Source: Gammaproteobacteria bacterium (GTDB lineage Bacteria; Pseudomonadota; Gammaproteobacteria; Pseudomonadales; Ketobacteraceae). Taken from it: a stretch of 64,000 nucleotides of DNA. The notes under the pieces are model-generated. The model did no database searches. It saw nothing but the letters and a program-made list of their open reading frames with translations, and had not been told where the DNA came from. Both the position numbers and the translations under genes were made by a program. Every line of letters starts with the position of its first letter. Position 1 is the first letter of the stretch. The DNA lies in NCBI GenBank assembly GCA_013178375.1, contig JABLXQ010000001.1, positions 1 to 64,000 of the forward strand, read 5' to 3'. This document shows positions 48,022 to 56,062 of the stretch, one piece after another.

Positions 48022-48651
48022 TCAGGGTGATGCCGGTTCCTCGAGCGAGGCATCCCGCAGTTGCTTCAATTCCCGCAACCGCTCGATGTGCTTGCCATAT
48101 TCGGCACGGATCACGATTTTTTCCTTTTCCTTTTCCTGAATGGCTTCCTCGGCCTGGCTGATCTGACGCTGCAGGCTTTCGATCTTTTCCAGCTGGAAAT
48201 CCGGCACCGCCTGACCGGCGCGCTCGCGCTCCGCCGCCTGCCCCTGGGTGTAGTTGAAATCGTCCTTCAGCTTCAGGATATTGCCCTTGGTGATGTTGAT
48301 ATAGGCGTCGATGGCCTCCAGCTTGCGATCGCGGGCACGCTCGGCATCCGCCGGGCTGCTGAAAATGGTGAGCAGTTTTTTATCTTCCTCAGCCTGGCGG
48401 GCCTGGTCGAGTTTCTGCTGATCCTGTTTGGACTTGGCCGCCAGTTCCGCCTGCGTGAGCGCACGGGGCACCACCTCAATGACGCGGCCCTGGGAATTCA
48501 GCACTTCATAGCCCTTTCCCACGAATTCCGGCGGCACCTGATAATCGATTACCTTCACGCCCTGGGCATTTTCATAACGGTACATGCGCACCGCCGCCAC
48601 CGCGTCGGCCCAGACCATTACCGCCAACAACATGCCTAACAACACTTTCAT
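48022..48651 (-). CDS. DUF4124-domain exported protein with coiled coil
   Basis: A 209-residue protein with a signal peptide (MKVLLGMLLAVMVWADAVAA) and a DUF4124-type segment (VRMYRYENAQGVKVIDYQVP), then a long charged helix with coiled-coil character (residues ~80-200, with KEKEKIVIRAEYGKHIERLR). Such proteins are envelope-located and of unknown function. ATG 48651 was chosen from the signal peptide; GAGGGG lies about 12 nt upstream. Convergent with slmA and divergent from the TSUP transporter gene. Confidence 0.78.
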   Translation of the reverse strand: MKVLLGMLLAVMVWADAVAAVRMYRYENAQGVKVIDYQVPPEFVGKGYEVLNSQGRVIEVVPRALTQAELAAKSKQDQQKLDQARQAEEDKKLLTIFSSPADAERARDRKLEAIDAYINITKGNILKLKDDFNYTQGQAAERERAGQAVPDFQLEKIESLQRQISQAEEAIQEKEKEKIVIRAEYGKHIERLRELKQLRDASLEEPASP

Positions 48652-48720
48652 TTTGCCGAATATCCCCTCGTAGGGCTTTGCTGTATCATCGCGCCGCTCG
48701 CGCTCAATCCAGGATTGCCT

Positions 48721-49497
48721 GTGGATCTGCCTTCCCAACTGCTGCTGTTTGCCGCCTCCCTGATCGCCAACACCCTGTCTGCCCTTGCCGGTGGCGGCGC
48801 CGGCCTGCTGCAGCTTCCCGTGCTGCTGTTTCTGGGCCTTGGTTTTGCCAGTGCCCTGGTAACCCACAAGATCGCCAGCGTGGCCCTGGGAATTGGCGCC
48901 AGTGTGCGCCATTTCCGCGAGAGCAGCCTCAACCGTTTGTTTGCATTGTTCATATTAGCCTGCGGTCTGCCGGGTGTCGTGACCGGGGCCATGATCATAC
49001 TCAAATTTGACGATCACTTCTCCAAGCTGGCGCTGGGCGGTTTGACCCTGGGAATCGGCATTTATTCCATCCTGAAGAAGGACTTGGGCCAGCAGATGCT
49101 GTTGCGCAACCGGGACAGGCGCGGCTATCTGATTGGCGGTGCGGCCCTGTTTGCCATCGGTGTGCTCAATGGCAGCCTGACCTCGGGCACCGGCCTGCTG
49201 GTAACCCTGTGGCTGGTACGCTGGTTTGGTCTGGACTACAAGACCGCCGTGGCTTACACGCTAGTGCTGGTGGGCCTGTTCTGGAACGGTTTTGGCGCCA
49301 TCACCCTGGCCTTCCAGGCGCCCATCAAATGGAACTGGCTGCCGGCCCTGCTGGTGGGGTCGCTGGTGGGGGGCTATCTCGGTGCGCACCTGTCCATCAT
49401 CAAGGGCAATCAATGGGTTAAGCGCAGCTTCGAGGTGCTGACCTTCGTGGTGGGCATCAAACTGGTCTGGGACGGAATCAAACCCTTCCTGACGTAA
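48721..49497 (+). CDS. TSUP-family (TauE/SafE) membrane transporter
   Basis: A 258-residue integral membrane protein with about eight helices. The family patterns NTLSALAGGGAGLLQLPVLL and GVLNGSLTSGTGLLVTLWLV are the duplicated TauE/SafE motifs. Members carry sulfite, sulfoacetate or other organosulfur anions; the substrate cannot be named. GTG 48721 was preferred because AGGA lies 8 nt upstream; TTG 48715 is too close to it. A tandem 15-bp repeat and a receiver gene lie downstream. Confidence 0.87.
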   Translation: MDLPSQLLLFAASLIANTLSALAGGGAGLLQLPVLLFLGLGFASALVTHKIASVALGIGASVRHFRESSLNRLFALFILACGLPGVVTGAMIILKFDDHFSKLALGGLTLGIGIYSILKKDLGQQMLLRNRDRRGYLIGGAALFAIGVLNGSLTSGTGLLVTLWLVRWFGLDYKTAVAYTLVLVGLFWNGFGAITLAFQAPIKWNWLPALLVGSLVGGYLGAHLSIIKGNQWVKRSFEVLTFVVGIKLVWDGIKPFLT

Positions 49498-49609
49498 AAC
49501 GCCAGCGCGCCAGCCCGAAACCTGCCTAAAACCGAATTTTCTTTTTTTTCCGGCACCCTCAGAATTTGCGTCCCGGTTCCCTGTGGCTTCCGGCTACAAC
49601 GTCTATATT

Positions 49610-49639
49610 TAATGTGTCGATAGCTAATGCGTCGATAGT
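49610..49639. repeat. Tandem 15-bp direct repeat
   Basis: TAATGTGTCGATAGC (49610-49624) and TAATGCGTCGATAGT (49625-49639) match at 13 of 15 positions, followed by TAAG as a possible third start. It lies 60 bp before the receiver gene at 49699. Direct repeats of this size are often regulator binding sites; the protein is unknown. Confidence 0.6.
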
Positions 49640-49698
49640 TAAGCTGCGCCAGCCTCGTGGCGTGTTCGCATTGACGGGGAAAAACCGGAGGCATAACA

Positions 49699-50082
49699 AT
49701 GAACAACTTAACCTCTATCAATATTCTGTGCGTGGATGACGATCTGGGCTTCCGCCGGTATCTGCGCCAGTCTCTGGACCAGCGCTTCCAGATCCGTTAT
49801 TTCGCGCTGGGCTTCGAGTGCCTGACCCGCCTGCAGGACTGCCATTTTGACCTGATCCTGGTGGATGCCACTCTGCCCGACATGCCGTCGGACCAGCTGG
49901 TGGACAAGCTCAAGGCCATGCCCAACCTGAACCTGACGCCGGTCGTCATCGTGTCGTACAAGGATTCGGAGCAGGAGCGCAAGCGCTTCGCCCGCTGCAA
50001 GTGCGATGGCTTCCTGAGCAAGGTGGCCAGCCCGGCGGAAATCACCGAGCGGCTGGGAAAGGCGTTGCACCGGGCCGCCTGA
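49699..50082 (+). CDS. Single-domain response regulator
   Basis: A 127-residue receiver. CVDDDLGFRR forms the acidic pocket, D56 in LILVDATLPD is the phosphoacceptor, and GFLSKVASPAE holds the conserved Lys. No output domain. GGAGG precedes the ATG. No kinase gene is adjacent. The 15-bp tandem repeat upstream may regulate it, and a terminator follows. Confidence 0.87.
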   Translation: MNNLTSINILCVDDDLGFRRYLRQSLDQRFQIRYFALGFECLTRLQDCHFDLILVDATLPDMPSDQLVDKLKAMPNLNLTPVVIVSYKDSEQERKRFARCKCDGFLSKVASPAEITERLGKALHRAA

Positions 50083-50108
50083 GGCCGGCACGCTGATCCG
50101 GAAAATGG

Positions 50109-50133
50109 CGGACCGGCAAACCCGGTCCGTTTT
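50109..50133 (+). terminator. Rho-independent terminator after the receiver gene
   Basis: CGGACCGG (50109-50116) pairs perfectly with CCGGTCCG (50122-50129) around a 5-nt loop, followed by TTTT. The convergent creD gene ends 13 bp beyond, and the hairpin could serve both directions. Confidence 0.75.
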
Positions 50134-50145
50134 CACGTCTGCACT

Positions 50146-51489
50146 TCACACCGCCTGCGATTGAGGCACCTGCTGCAGCCGCCGTGTCAGATACATCACC
50201 ACCGACAGCGCCGCGAACACCCCCAGCGATCCGTACAGCAGGGCAAAATCCTGCTCCTGCAACAACGAACCCAGATACCCCAGCAATCCTGCCAGCATCA
50301 GCGCCATGCCGCCCGCCCGCTTCCACGACTGCAGCACACTGCGTGCATACAAACCAATCTGCACCACCAGCGCCGCGCTCGCCAGAACATAGGCGGTGAA
50401 GAACCCCAGGTGTTCCGACAGCGACAGCAGCAACAGGTAGAACACGCACATGGACGCACCGGTGAGCAGGTATTGCAACGGATGCACGCCGATCCCGGTC
50501 AGCCACTGGAACAGCCAGAAAAAGCCGAAAATCATCACCAGGAACAGCAGCTGGTATTTGGTGGAGCGCTGGTTCTTGCGATAGGCATCCATTTCCGGCT
50601 GCAGTTTCACGCCAACCCAGCGGGTGCCGTCCAGTCGCAGATTCGCGCTCTCGCCTTCCCACTGCATGGGCATGCCCTTGGCAATGAACGGGATGTCCCA
50701 CTGCGCACTGAAACCGCCAGCATCCACCGTGCGGGTGGACGGCAGCCATTCGCCCTGGAAGTTGGGCGCCGGCCACTGCCCGCTCATCTGCAATGTTGAA
50801 CGTTTACCGGCGGGGGTGACGAACAGCTGGTTGCTGCCGTGCAGCTGGAAACGCAGGTGGAACTGGTGTGGTGCATCGGGCGCGCTCAACTGCACCGGAA
50901 AATGAAATCCGTCACCGGACTGTTCCGACGTGGTACCCGGCAACACATCCAGCGGCTGCTCGTTCCACACCGCATCCAGCGCGCCGGTGAGCGCCTTGAT
51001 GTCGCTGACATGCACCACCACGCGCGCCTCCTGCCACAGCATCTGTTCGGGCTTGAGCTGCAGCGCTGCCAGGTCCGGCGCATCGAAGCGGGCGTTCAGT
51101 TCCAGCGCGGCCTGATACAGCGGCACCTGGTACAGGCCGCGATAGCGGATCTCGGGCTCTGCAACCGCCTGCAACTGCAGTTCCGCCGGCAGAAACACCG
51201 CGTGGCGCCGCTCCTGCTCCGCTGGCAGCAGGATGCCGCCCTGCAGCGCATCCTGTGTGGTAACCAGGTAGGGCACGATCAGGAACGGGCCGGCCACCGC
51301 CTGCTCGCCACCCCATTTTTCCGCCATGTCGGCGGCAACGCTGTCGAACGACTGCTGGCGCTCGCGGATCAGGTCGTCCAGTTTATCCAGTGGGTATTGC
51401 AGCAACAGCACCAGCAGACCGAGCAGCAGCAGGGATGTCAGCGCCCGGTTCTGCAAGGTCAGGTTTTTTACGCGTGAAGTATTCAGCAT
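50146..51489 (-). CDS. creD: Inner membrane protein CreD
   Basis: A 447-residue membrane protein. One N-terminal helix (LTSLLLLGLLVLLLQYPLDK), a large periplasmic region with EKWGGEQAVAGPFLIVPYLV, then several C-terminal helices (FLVMIFGFFWLFQWLTGIGV, VFYLLLLSLSEHLGFFTAYV and others), as in CreD/YfbG-type proteins induced by the CreBC system and tied to beta-lactam response and envelope integrity. ATG 51489 has GAGGAA upstream. Neither creB nor creC lies next to it in this window. Divergent from mtgA. Confidence 0.88.
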   Translation of the reverse strand: MLNTSRVKNLTLQNRALTSLLLLGLLVLLLQYPLDKLDDLIRERQQSFDSVAADMAEKWGGEQAVAGPFLIVPYLVTTQDALQGGILLPAEQERRHAVFLPAELQLQAVAEPEIRYRGLYQVPLYQAALELNARFDAPDLAALQLKPEQMLWQEARVVVHVSDIKALTGALDAVWNEQPLDVLPGTTSEQSGDGFHFPVQLSAPDAPHQFHLRFQLHGSNQLFVTPAGKRSTLQMSGQWPAPNFQGEWLPSTRTVDAGGFSAQWDIPFIAKGMPMQWEGESANLRLDGTRWVGVKLQPEMDAYRKNQRSTKYQLLFLVMIFGFFWLFQWLTGIGVHPLQYLLTGASMCVFYLLLLSLSEHLGFFTAYVLASAALVVQIGLYARSVLQSWKRAGGMALMLAGLLGYLGSLLQEQDFALLYGSLGVFAALSVVMYLTRRLQQVPQSQAV

Positions 51490-51625
51490 GCACTTTTCCT
51501 CGTTGATGTCCGCTGCCATTGCAACAGGGAAAAATGCGGGCACAGTGGAACACTGCTGATGAAATGTGGCAGGCGGACACTCTGGTATACTGCGGCCGTC
51601 TTTTTCCGTGATCCGAGCCGCCCCA

Positions 51626-52333
51626 ATGTCCGCGAAATCCCGCCGCTGGCCGCGCCGCCTGCTGCGCTTCCTGTTCCGCTTCACGCTGGTGTTCATGCTG
51701 GTCAGCAGCGTGCTGGTGCTGGCCCTGCGGTTCGTCGATCCGCCATTCTGGGCCTGGAAAATCAATCGCACCCTGCTGCCACCGCCGGGCTATCCCAAAC
51801 AATCGCAACAGACCTGGGTGAATCTGGCCGGCATTTCCACCGGCATGCAGCTAGCGGTGATCGCGGCGGAGGACCAGAACTTTCCCAACCACTACGGGTT
51901 TGATTTCAACGCCATCGCCCGCGCCTTCGACCACAACGAGCGCGGGCGATCTGTACGCGGCGCCAGCACGCTCACGCAACAGACGGCAAAAAACCTGTTC
52001 CTGTGGTCGAGCCGCAGTTTTATCCGCAAGGGCATCGAAGCCTGGTTTACGTTGCTGATCGAACTGATGTGGAGCAAGCAGCGGATTCTGGAGGTGTATC
52101 TAAACGTGGCGGAATTCGGCCCGGGCATTTACGGCGTGGAAGCGGCGGCGCGGCAGTATTTCCGCAAGCCGGCGCGGGCGCTGACCTGGGCGGAATCCGC
52201 GCGGCTGGCGGCGGTGCTGCCCAATCCTTACCAGTACCGGGTCCAGCCGCCCTCCCACTACGTGGCGCAGCGGAGCCAGTGGATTTACCGGCAGATGGGG
52301 CAGCTGGGTCAGGTGACGCTGAACAAATTGTGA
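51626..52333 (+). CDS. mtgA: Monofunctional biosynthetic peptidoglycan transglycosylase
   Basis: A 235-residue enzyme polymerising lipid II glycan. It has a short N-terminal membrane helix ([19 protein letters not shown]) and the GT51 motifs: [14 protein letters not shown] with the catalytic Glu, [15 protein letters not shown], and [20 protein letters not shown]. It lacks a transpeptidase domain, as expected for MtgA. ATG 51626 was chosen; in-frame codons run back to 51566. Divergent from creD, convergent with pyrE. Confidence 0.93.
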   Translation: MSAKSRRWPRRLLRFLFRFTLVFMLVSSVLVLALRFVDPPFWAWKINRTLLPPPGYPKQSQQTWVNLAGISTGMQLAVIAAEDQNFPNHYGFDFNAIARAFDHNERGRSVRGASTLTQQTAKNLFLWSSRSFIRKGIEAWFTLLIELMWSKQRILEVYLNVAEFGPGIYGVEAAARQYFRKPARALTWAESARLAAVLPNPYQYRVQPPSHYVAQRSQWIYRQMGQLGQVTLNKL

Positions 52334-52357
52334 AGCGGGAAAGCCTGATAGGAGGTT

Positions 52358-53014
52358 TTATGAAATTCCGTACTGGCTGCGGTAAGCGCGGATATTGGAA
52401 AGGTGATCATTCCACTCCGGCTGCTGCGCGGATTTTTCTTCCAGATAGGTGATGAGCTGGGCCAGGTTGATGATGCTCAGCACCGGAATGCCAAATTCCT
52501 GCTCCACTTCCTGAATCGCCGACAGCTCGCCCTTGCCTTTTTCCTGCCGGTCCAGCGCCACTACCACGCCGGCGGGTTGCGCTTGGGTTTTGCCGATGAT
52601 GTCCATCACTTCGCGGATCGCCGTGCCGGCGGTAATCACGTCGTCGATGATCAGCACACGGCCTTCCAGCGGCGCGCCCACCAGACTGCCACCCTCACCG
52701 TGATCCTTCGCTTCCTTGCGGTTGAAACACCAGGGCAAGTCCTTGCCGTGATGCTCCGCCAGCGCCACTGCAGTCGCGGCCGCAATCGGAATGCCCTTGT
52801 AGGCGGGACCAAACAGCACGTCGAACTTCACGCCGGCATCGACAATCGCGTCGGCATAAAACTGCCCCAGCTTCGCCAGTGCCATGCCGGAATTGAATAA
52901 TCCGGCGTTGAAAAAATACGGACTCTTGCGACCGGACTTCAGCGTGAATTCGCCAAAGCGCAGCACATTCAGTTCAATCGCAAATTCGATGAAATCCCGT
53001 TGATAACGTTTCAT
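52358..53014 (-). CDS. pyrE: Orotate phosphoribosyltransferase
   Basis: A 218-residue enzyme: [37 protein letters not shown], then [18 protein letters not shown] and the PRPP-binding loop [20 protein letters not shown]. It makes orotidine monophosphate in pyrimidine synthesis. ATG 53014 has a purine-rich site (GAGAGTGGTGG) upstream. It follows rph by 23 bp on the same strand, the rph-pyrE order known from E. coli. Confidence 0.95.
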   Translation of the reverse strand: MKRYQRDFIEFAIELNVLRFGEFTLKSGRKSPYFFNAGLFNSGMALAKLGQFYADAIVDAGVKFDVLFGPAYKGIPIAAATAVALAEHHGKDLPWCFNRKEAKDHGEGGSLVGAPLEGRVLIIDDVITAGTAIREVMDIIGKTQAQPAGVVVALDRQEKGKGELSAIQEVEQEFGIPVLSIINLAQLITYLEEKSAQQPEWNDHLSNIRAYRSQYGIS

Positions 53015-53037
53015 GCCACCACTCTCTGTATTCAGAA

Positions 53038-53754
53038 TCACCAGCCCAGCGCTTTCTGTTGCAGCGTGAACAATTCCTTGATGCCTTTTTCCGCCAGATC
53101 CATCATGGCGTTCATTTCCTCGCGCTTGAACGGTTCGCCTTCAGCAGTGCCCTGCACTTCCACCAGGCCACCGTGCTGGGTCATCACCACGTTCATGTCG
53201 GTTTCGGCGCCGGAATCCTCGGGGTAATCCAGATCCAGCACCGGCGTGCCTTTGTAAACGCCCACCGATACCGACGCGATCAAACGTTTGAGCGGATCAT
53301 TTTTGACGCGGCCTTTGTTGAGCAGATGCGTCAGCGCGTCCACCAGTGCAACACAGCCGCCGGTGATCGACGCAGTGCGGGTGCCGCCATCGGCCTGGAT
53401 CACGTCGCAGTCGATATAAATGGTGTTTTCGCCCAGCAGTTTCAGATCCACCGCTGCCCGCAGGGAGCGTGCGATCAGGCGCTGGATTTCCAGGGTGCGG
53501 CCGCCCTGCTTGCCGCGCGCTGCTTCACGATCGTTGCGGGTACCGGTGGCGCGGGGCAGCATGCCGTATTCCGCGGTCACCCAGCCCTGGCCGGTGCCTT
53601 TCAGAAAACGCGGCACGCTTTCCTCCACGCTCGCGGTGCAGATCACCTTGGTGTTGCCGAAACACACCAGCACCGATCCCTCAGCATGGCAGGTGTAGTC
53701 GCGGGTGATCTGGATGTCTCTGAGTTGGTCGGGGGCACGGCCGCTGGGACGCAT
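53038..53754 (-). CDS. rph: Ribonuclease PH
   Basis: A 238-residue 3'-exoribonuclease that trims tRNA precursors with phosphate. Motifs: [58 protein letters not shown] and [20 protein letters not shown]. Length is normal and no frameshift like that of E. coli K-12 is seen. AAGGAG precedes the ATG. First gene of rph-pyrE; divergent from yicC, with a large inverted repeat in between. Confidence 0.96.
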   Translation of the reverse strand: MRPSGRAPDQLRDIQITRDYTCHAEGSVLVCFGNTKVICTASVEESVPRFLKGTGQGWVTAEYGMLPRATGTRNDREAARGKQGGRTLEIQRLIARSLRAAVDLKLLGENTIYIDCDVIQADGGTRTASITGGCVALVDALTHLLNKGRVKNDPLKRLIASVSVGVYKGTPVLDLDYPEDSGAETDMNVVMTQHGGLVEVQGTAEGEPFKREEMNAMMDLAEKGIKELFTLQQKALGW

Positions 53755-54099
53755 GGTGGGGCTCCTTGAGAAGAAAACGGTAATCAGATTGGGTGATCAC
53801 TACGTCAACAGAAAAAGCAGCGAAGGACGATGGCACAAAACTGGACACGCGGCAGGGGTGATTCGATTCAGGGACGTCAGCGGCCAGGGATGTGCTTGTA
53901 GCGTGCCCTGAATCGAATCACCCCTGTCGCGTCGCACCGATTCCTAGAATCGACAATGCCAGCGGCCCGCCACAAAGTGCCCGCCAGTATACTCAAAATC
54001 CCCCCACCCATCGGCACGAATTTCCCTTCGCCCCCATCTCGGCCAAACTTATGTAGAATACCCGCCCAAGCCACCCACCCCCGGCGCAGGAGCCTACCC
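53755..54099. other. 345-bp divergent intergenic region rph/yicC
   Basis: It holds promoters for two divergent genes, of which none is a clear consensus match, and a long inverted repeat (53847-53932). Outside the repeat I see only AT-poor, C-rich sequence ahead of yicC (about 53990-54080). No open frame is supported. Confidence 0.6.
53847..53932. repeat. 27-bp near-perfect inverted repeat with nested alternative hairpin
   Basis: Arms at 53847-53873 and 53906-53932 pair over 27 positions with one G:U mismatch (53852 with 53927), leaving a 32-nt loop. The core is GGTGATTCGATTCAGGG on the left. The loop contains CAGGG (53885-53889), which can pair instead with CCCTG of the right arm (53906-53910), giving an alternative hairpin. 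It resembles a repetitive extragenic palindrome or a small non-autonomous element; no other copy is visible in this window. Confidence 0.75.
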
Positions 54100-54966
54100 A
54101 TGATCCGCAGCATGACCGCCTTCAGCCGCAAGGAAATGAAAGCCCCCTGGGGAACCCTGTCCTGGGAACTGCGCTCGGTAAACCACCGCTATCTGGAGAT
54201 TTCCCCCCGCCTGCCCGACACCCTGCGCGACCTGGAAAACCCGGTGCGGGAAAAACTGCGCCAGAGTCTCGACCGCGGCAAGGTGGAATGCACCCTGCGC
54301 CTCAAGGCCGAGAACATCGTGCCCGGCAAGATCGACATCAACGAACAGTTCGTCAAACAGCTGCTGGAAGCCGCCCACCGCATCAGCGCCCTCACCGGCG
54401 AAGCCGCCAGCCTGTCCGCCACCACCCTGCTCAACTGGCCCGGCGTGGTCCAGACCCCCGAAACCGACCAATCCGAAATCCAGCAGACCGCCCTCGCCCT
54501 GTTCGAATCCACTCTGGAAGACTTCGTCACCAGCCGCGAGCGGGAAGGCACTCAACTTCAGCAGATCATCCTGGAAAGGCTGGACAAGATCGACGATCAG
54601 GTTGCCATCGTGCGCGGCCAGCTACCCTCCATCCTGCAGGCGCAGAAAGACAAGCTGCTGGCCCGCCTGGCCGAAATCAATGCCAACCCCGACAAGGAGC
54701 GGCTGGAACAGGAACTGGTCTACCTGGCCCAGAAAGCCGACGTCGACGAGGAACTGGACCGCCTCATCACCCACGTCCGCGAAGTACGGCGCAGCCTGAA
54801 ACAGGGTGGCGCCTGCGGCCGCCGGCTCGATTTCCTGATGCAGGAACTCAACCGCGAAGCCAACACCCTGGGCTCCAAATCGGTCCACACCCTCACCACC
54901 CAGGTGGCAGTGGAACTGAAAGTACTGATCGAACAGATGCGGGAACAGATCCAGAATATCGAGTAG
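54100..54966 (+). CDS. yicC: YicC family endoribonuclease
   Basis: A 288-residue protein: MIRSMTAFSRKEMKAPWGTL, LSWELRSVNHRYLEISPRLP, then EDFVTSREREGTQLQQIILE and the C-terminal DFLMQELNREANTLGSKS. It belongs to the YicC/YloC family, shown in E. coli to degrade the sRNA RyhB. ATG 54100 was chosen because GGAG lies before it; the in-frame codons back to 53956 were rejected. It precedes gmk by 60 bp, as in many Proteobacteria. Confidence 0.94.
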   Translation: MIRSMTAFSRKEMKAPWGTLSWELRSVNHRYLEISPRLPDTLRDLENPVREKLRQSLDRGKVECTLRLKAENIVPGKIDINEQFVKQLLEAAHRISALTGEAASLSATTLLNWPGVVQTPETDQSEIQQTALALFESTLEDFVTSREREGTQLQQIILERLDKIDDQVAIVRGQLPSILQAQKDKLLARLAEINANPDKERLEQELVYLAQKADVDEELDRLITHVREVRRSLKQGGACGRRLDFLMQELNREANTLGSKSVHTLTTQVAVELKVLIEQMREQIQNIE

Positions 54967-55026
54967 CCGGCAGCGGCTATACTCAAACGATACGCCCATC
55001 CACACGACTTACCCGAAAGGCCCCGC

Positions 55027-55638
55027 ATGCAAGGCACCCTGTTTGTCGTCTCCGCCCCCTCTGGCGCCGGCAAGACCAGTCTGGTCAAGGCGCTGGTGGA
55101 ATCCACCCCCAACATCCACGTGTCCGTGTCCCACACCACCCGCACCCAGCGGCCGGGCGAGGTGGACGGCGTCAACTACCATTTCGTGGACAAGGATGCC
55201 TTTGGCGCCATGCTCAACGACGGCGCCTTCCTGGAACAGGCCGAGGTATTCGGCAACCTGTACGGCACCAGCAAGCATACGGTGGCGGCCAAGCTCAAGG
55301 CCGGAGTGGACGTGGTGCTGGAAATCGACTGGCAGGGCGCCCAGCAGATCCGCCGCCAGGCCCCGGAAGCCGTGAGCATCTTCATCCTGCCGCCGTCGCG
55401 GATGGTGCTGGAACAGCGCCTGCTCGGCCGTGGCCAGGACCCGGTGGAGGTCATCCGCAAGCGCATGGCCCAGGCCACCGAGCAGATCTCCCACCATGTG
55501 GAATTCGACTACCTGATCATCAACGACAATTTCGAGAAAGCCCTGAAGGAAATGCAGGCCATCGTCCTGTGCCAGCGCCTGGGCATTCTCAAGCAATGCG
55601 AGCGGCATTCCACCCTGATCAAATCGCTGTTGTCATAA
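55027..55638 (+). CDS. gmk: Guanylate kinase
   Basis: A 203-residue enzyme converting GMP to GDP with ATP. It starts MQGTLFVVSAPSGAGKTSLV with a P-loop SAPSGAGKTS, followed by VSHTTRTQRPGEVDGVNYHF for GMP binding, and LEIDWQGAQQIRR. Length is typical. It lies between yicC and rpoZ; gmk-rpoZ-spoT is a familiar stringent-response cluster. Confidence 0.96.
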   Translation: MQGTLFVVSAPSGAGKTSLVKALVESTPNIHVSVSHTTRTQRPGEVDGVNYHFVDKDAFGAMLNDGAFLEQAEVFGNLYGTSKHTVAAKLKAGVDVVLEIDWQGAQQIRRQAPEAVSIFILPPSRMVLEQRLLGRGQDPVEVIRKRMAQATEQISHHVEFDYLIINDNFEKALKEMQAIVLCQRLGILKQCERHSTLIKSLLS

Positions 55639-55643
55639 CAGAC

Positions 55644-55671
55644 TTGTCAGGGCCTGGAAAACCAGTAAACT
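55644..55671 (+). promoter_or_regulatory. Predicted promoter of rpoZ(-spoT)
   Basis: TTGTCA (55644-55649) and TAAACT (55666-55671) are separated by 16 bp, 36 bp before the rpoZ ATG. A reasonable sigma-70 site, though rpoZ can also be read from upstream gmk. Confidence 0.5.
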
Positions 55672-55707
55672 AGCCAGCTTGCCTGAAATTCCAACCGAGG
55701 TACGACA

Positions 55708-55986
55708 ATGGCACGGGTTACCGTTGAAGACTGTCTGGATAAAGTAGACAACCGATTCTCGCTGGTGCTGGTCGCGTCCAAGCGCGCGCGCCAACTGGCC
55801 ACTGGCGGCAAAGATCCCTACGTTCAGTGGGAAAACGACAAACCGACCGTTGTTGCCCTGCGCGAAATCGCCGAAGGCTACGTGGACCAGTCGATCCTGA
55901 CCCGCAAGCCCGAGCCCAAGGAATACAAGGAGCCGGTCTCCTTCCGTCACGCCTTCGCTGCCCTGCCTGACGACGACGACGAATAA
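55708..55986 (+). CDS. rpoZ: RNA polymerase omega subunit
   Basis: A 92-residue protein: [55 protein letters not shown]. Omega assists beta' folding and forms part of the ppGpp site 1 on RNA polymerase, so its neighbour spoT fits. It has an acidic C-terminal end (DDDDE). Length is normal. Confidence 0.96.
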   Translation: MARVTVEDCLDKVDNRFSLVLVASKRARQLATGGKDPYVQWENDKPTVVALREIAEGYVDQSILTRKPEPKEYKEPVSFRHAFAALPDDDDE

Positions 55987-56062
55987 ACCCTGCCCCCTCG
56001 CTCCGCCCTTCTCACCCATGCCCAATCCCTTTACACTTGAATGACAAAGAGGGATTGGGCAC

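Noticed and set aside
48005-48026. Terminator between slmA and the convergent DUF4124 gene
   Set aside because: A 6-bp stem CCTGAC/GTCAGG exists but overlaps the slmA stop and has no U-tract.
54288-55673. 461-codon plus-strand frame spanning yicC and gmk
   Set aside because: Arg/Pro/Gly-rich out-of-frame translation; both overlapping genes have clear families.
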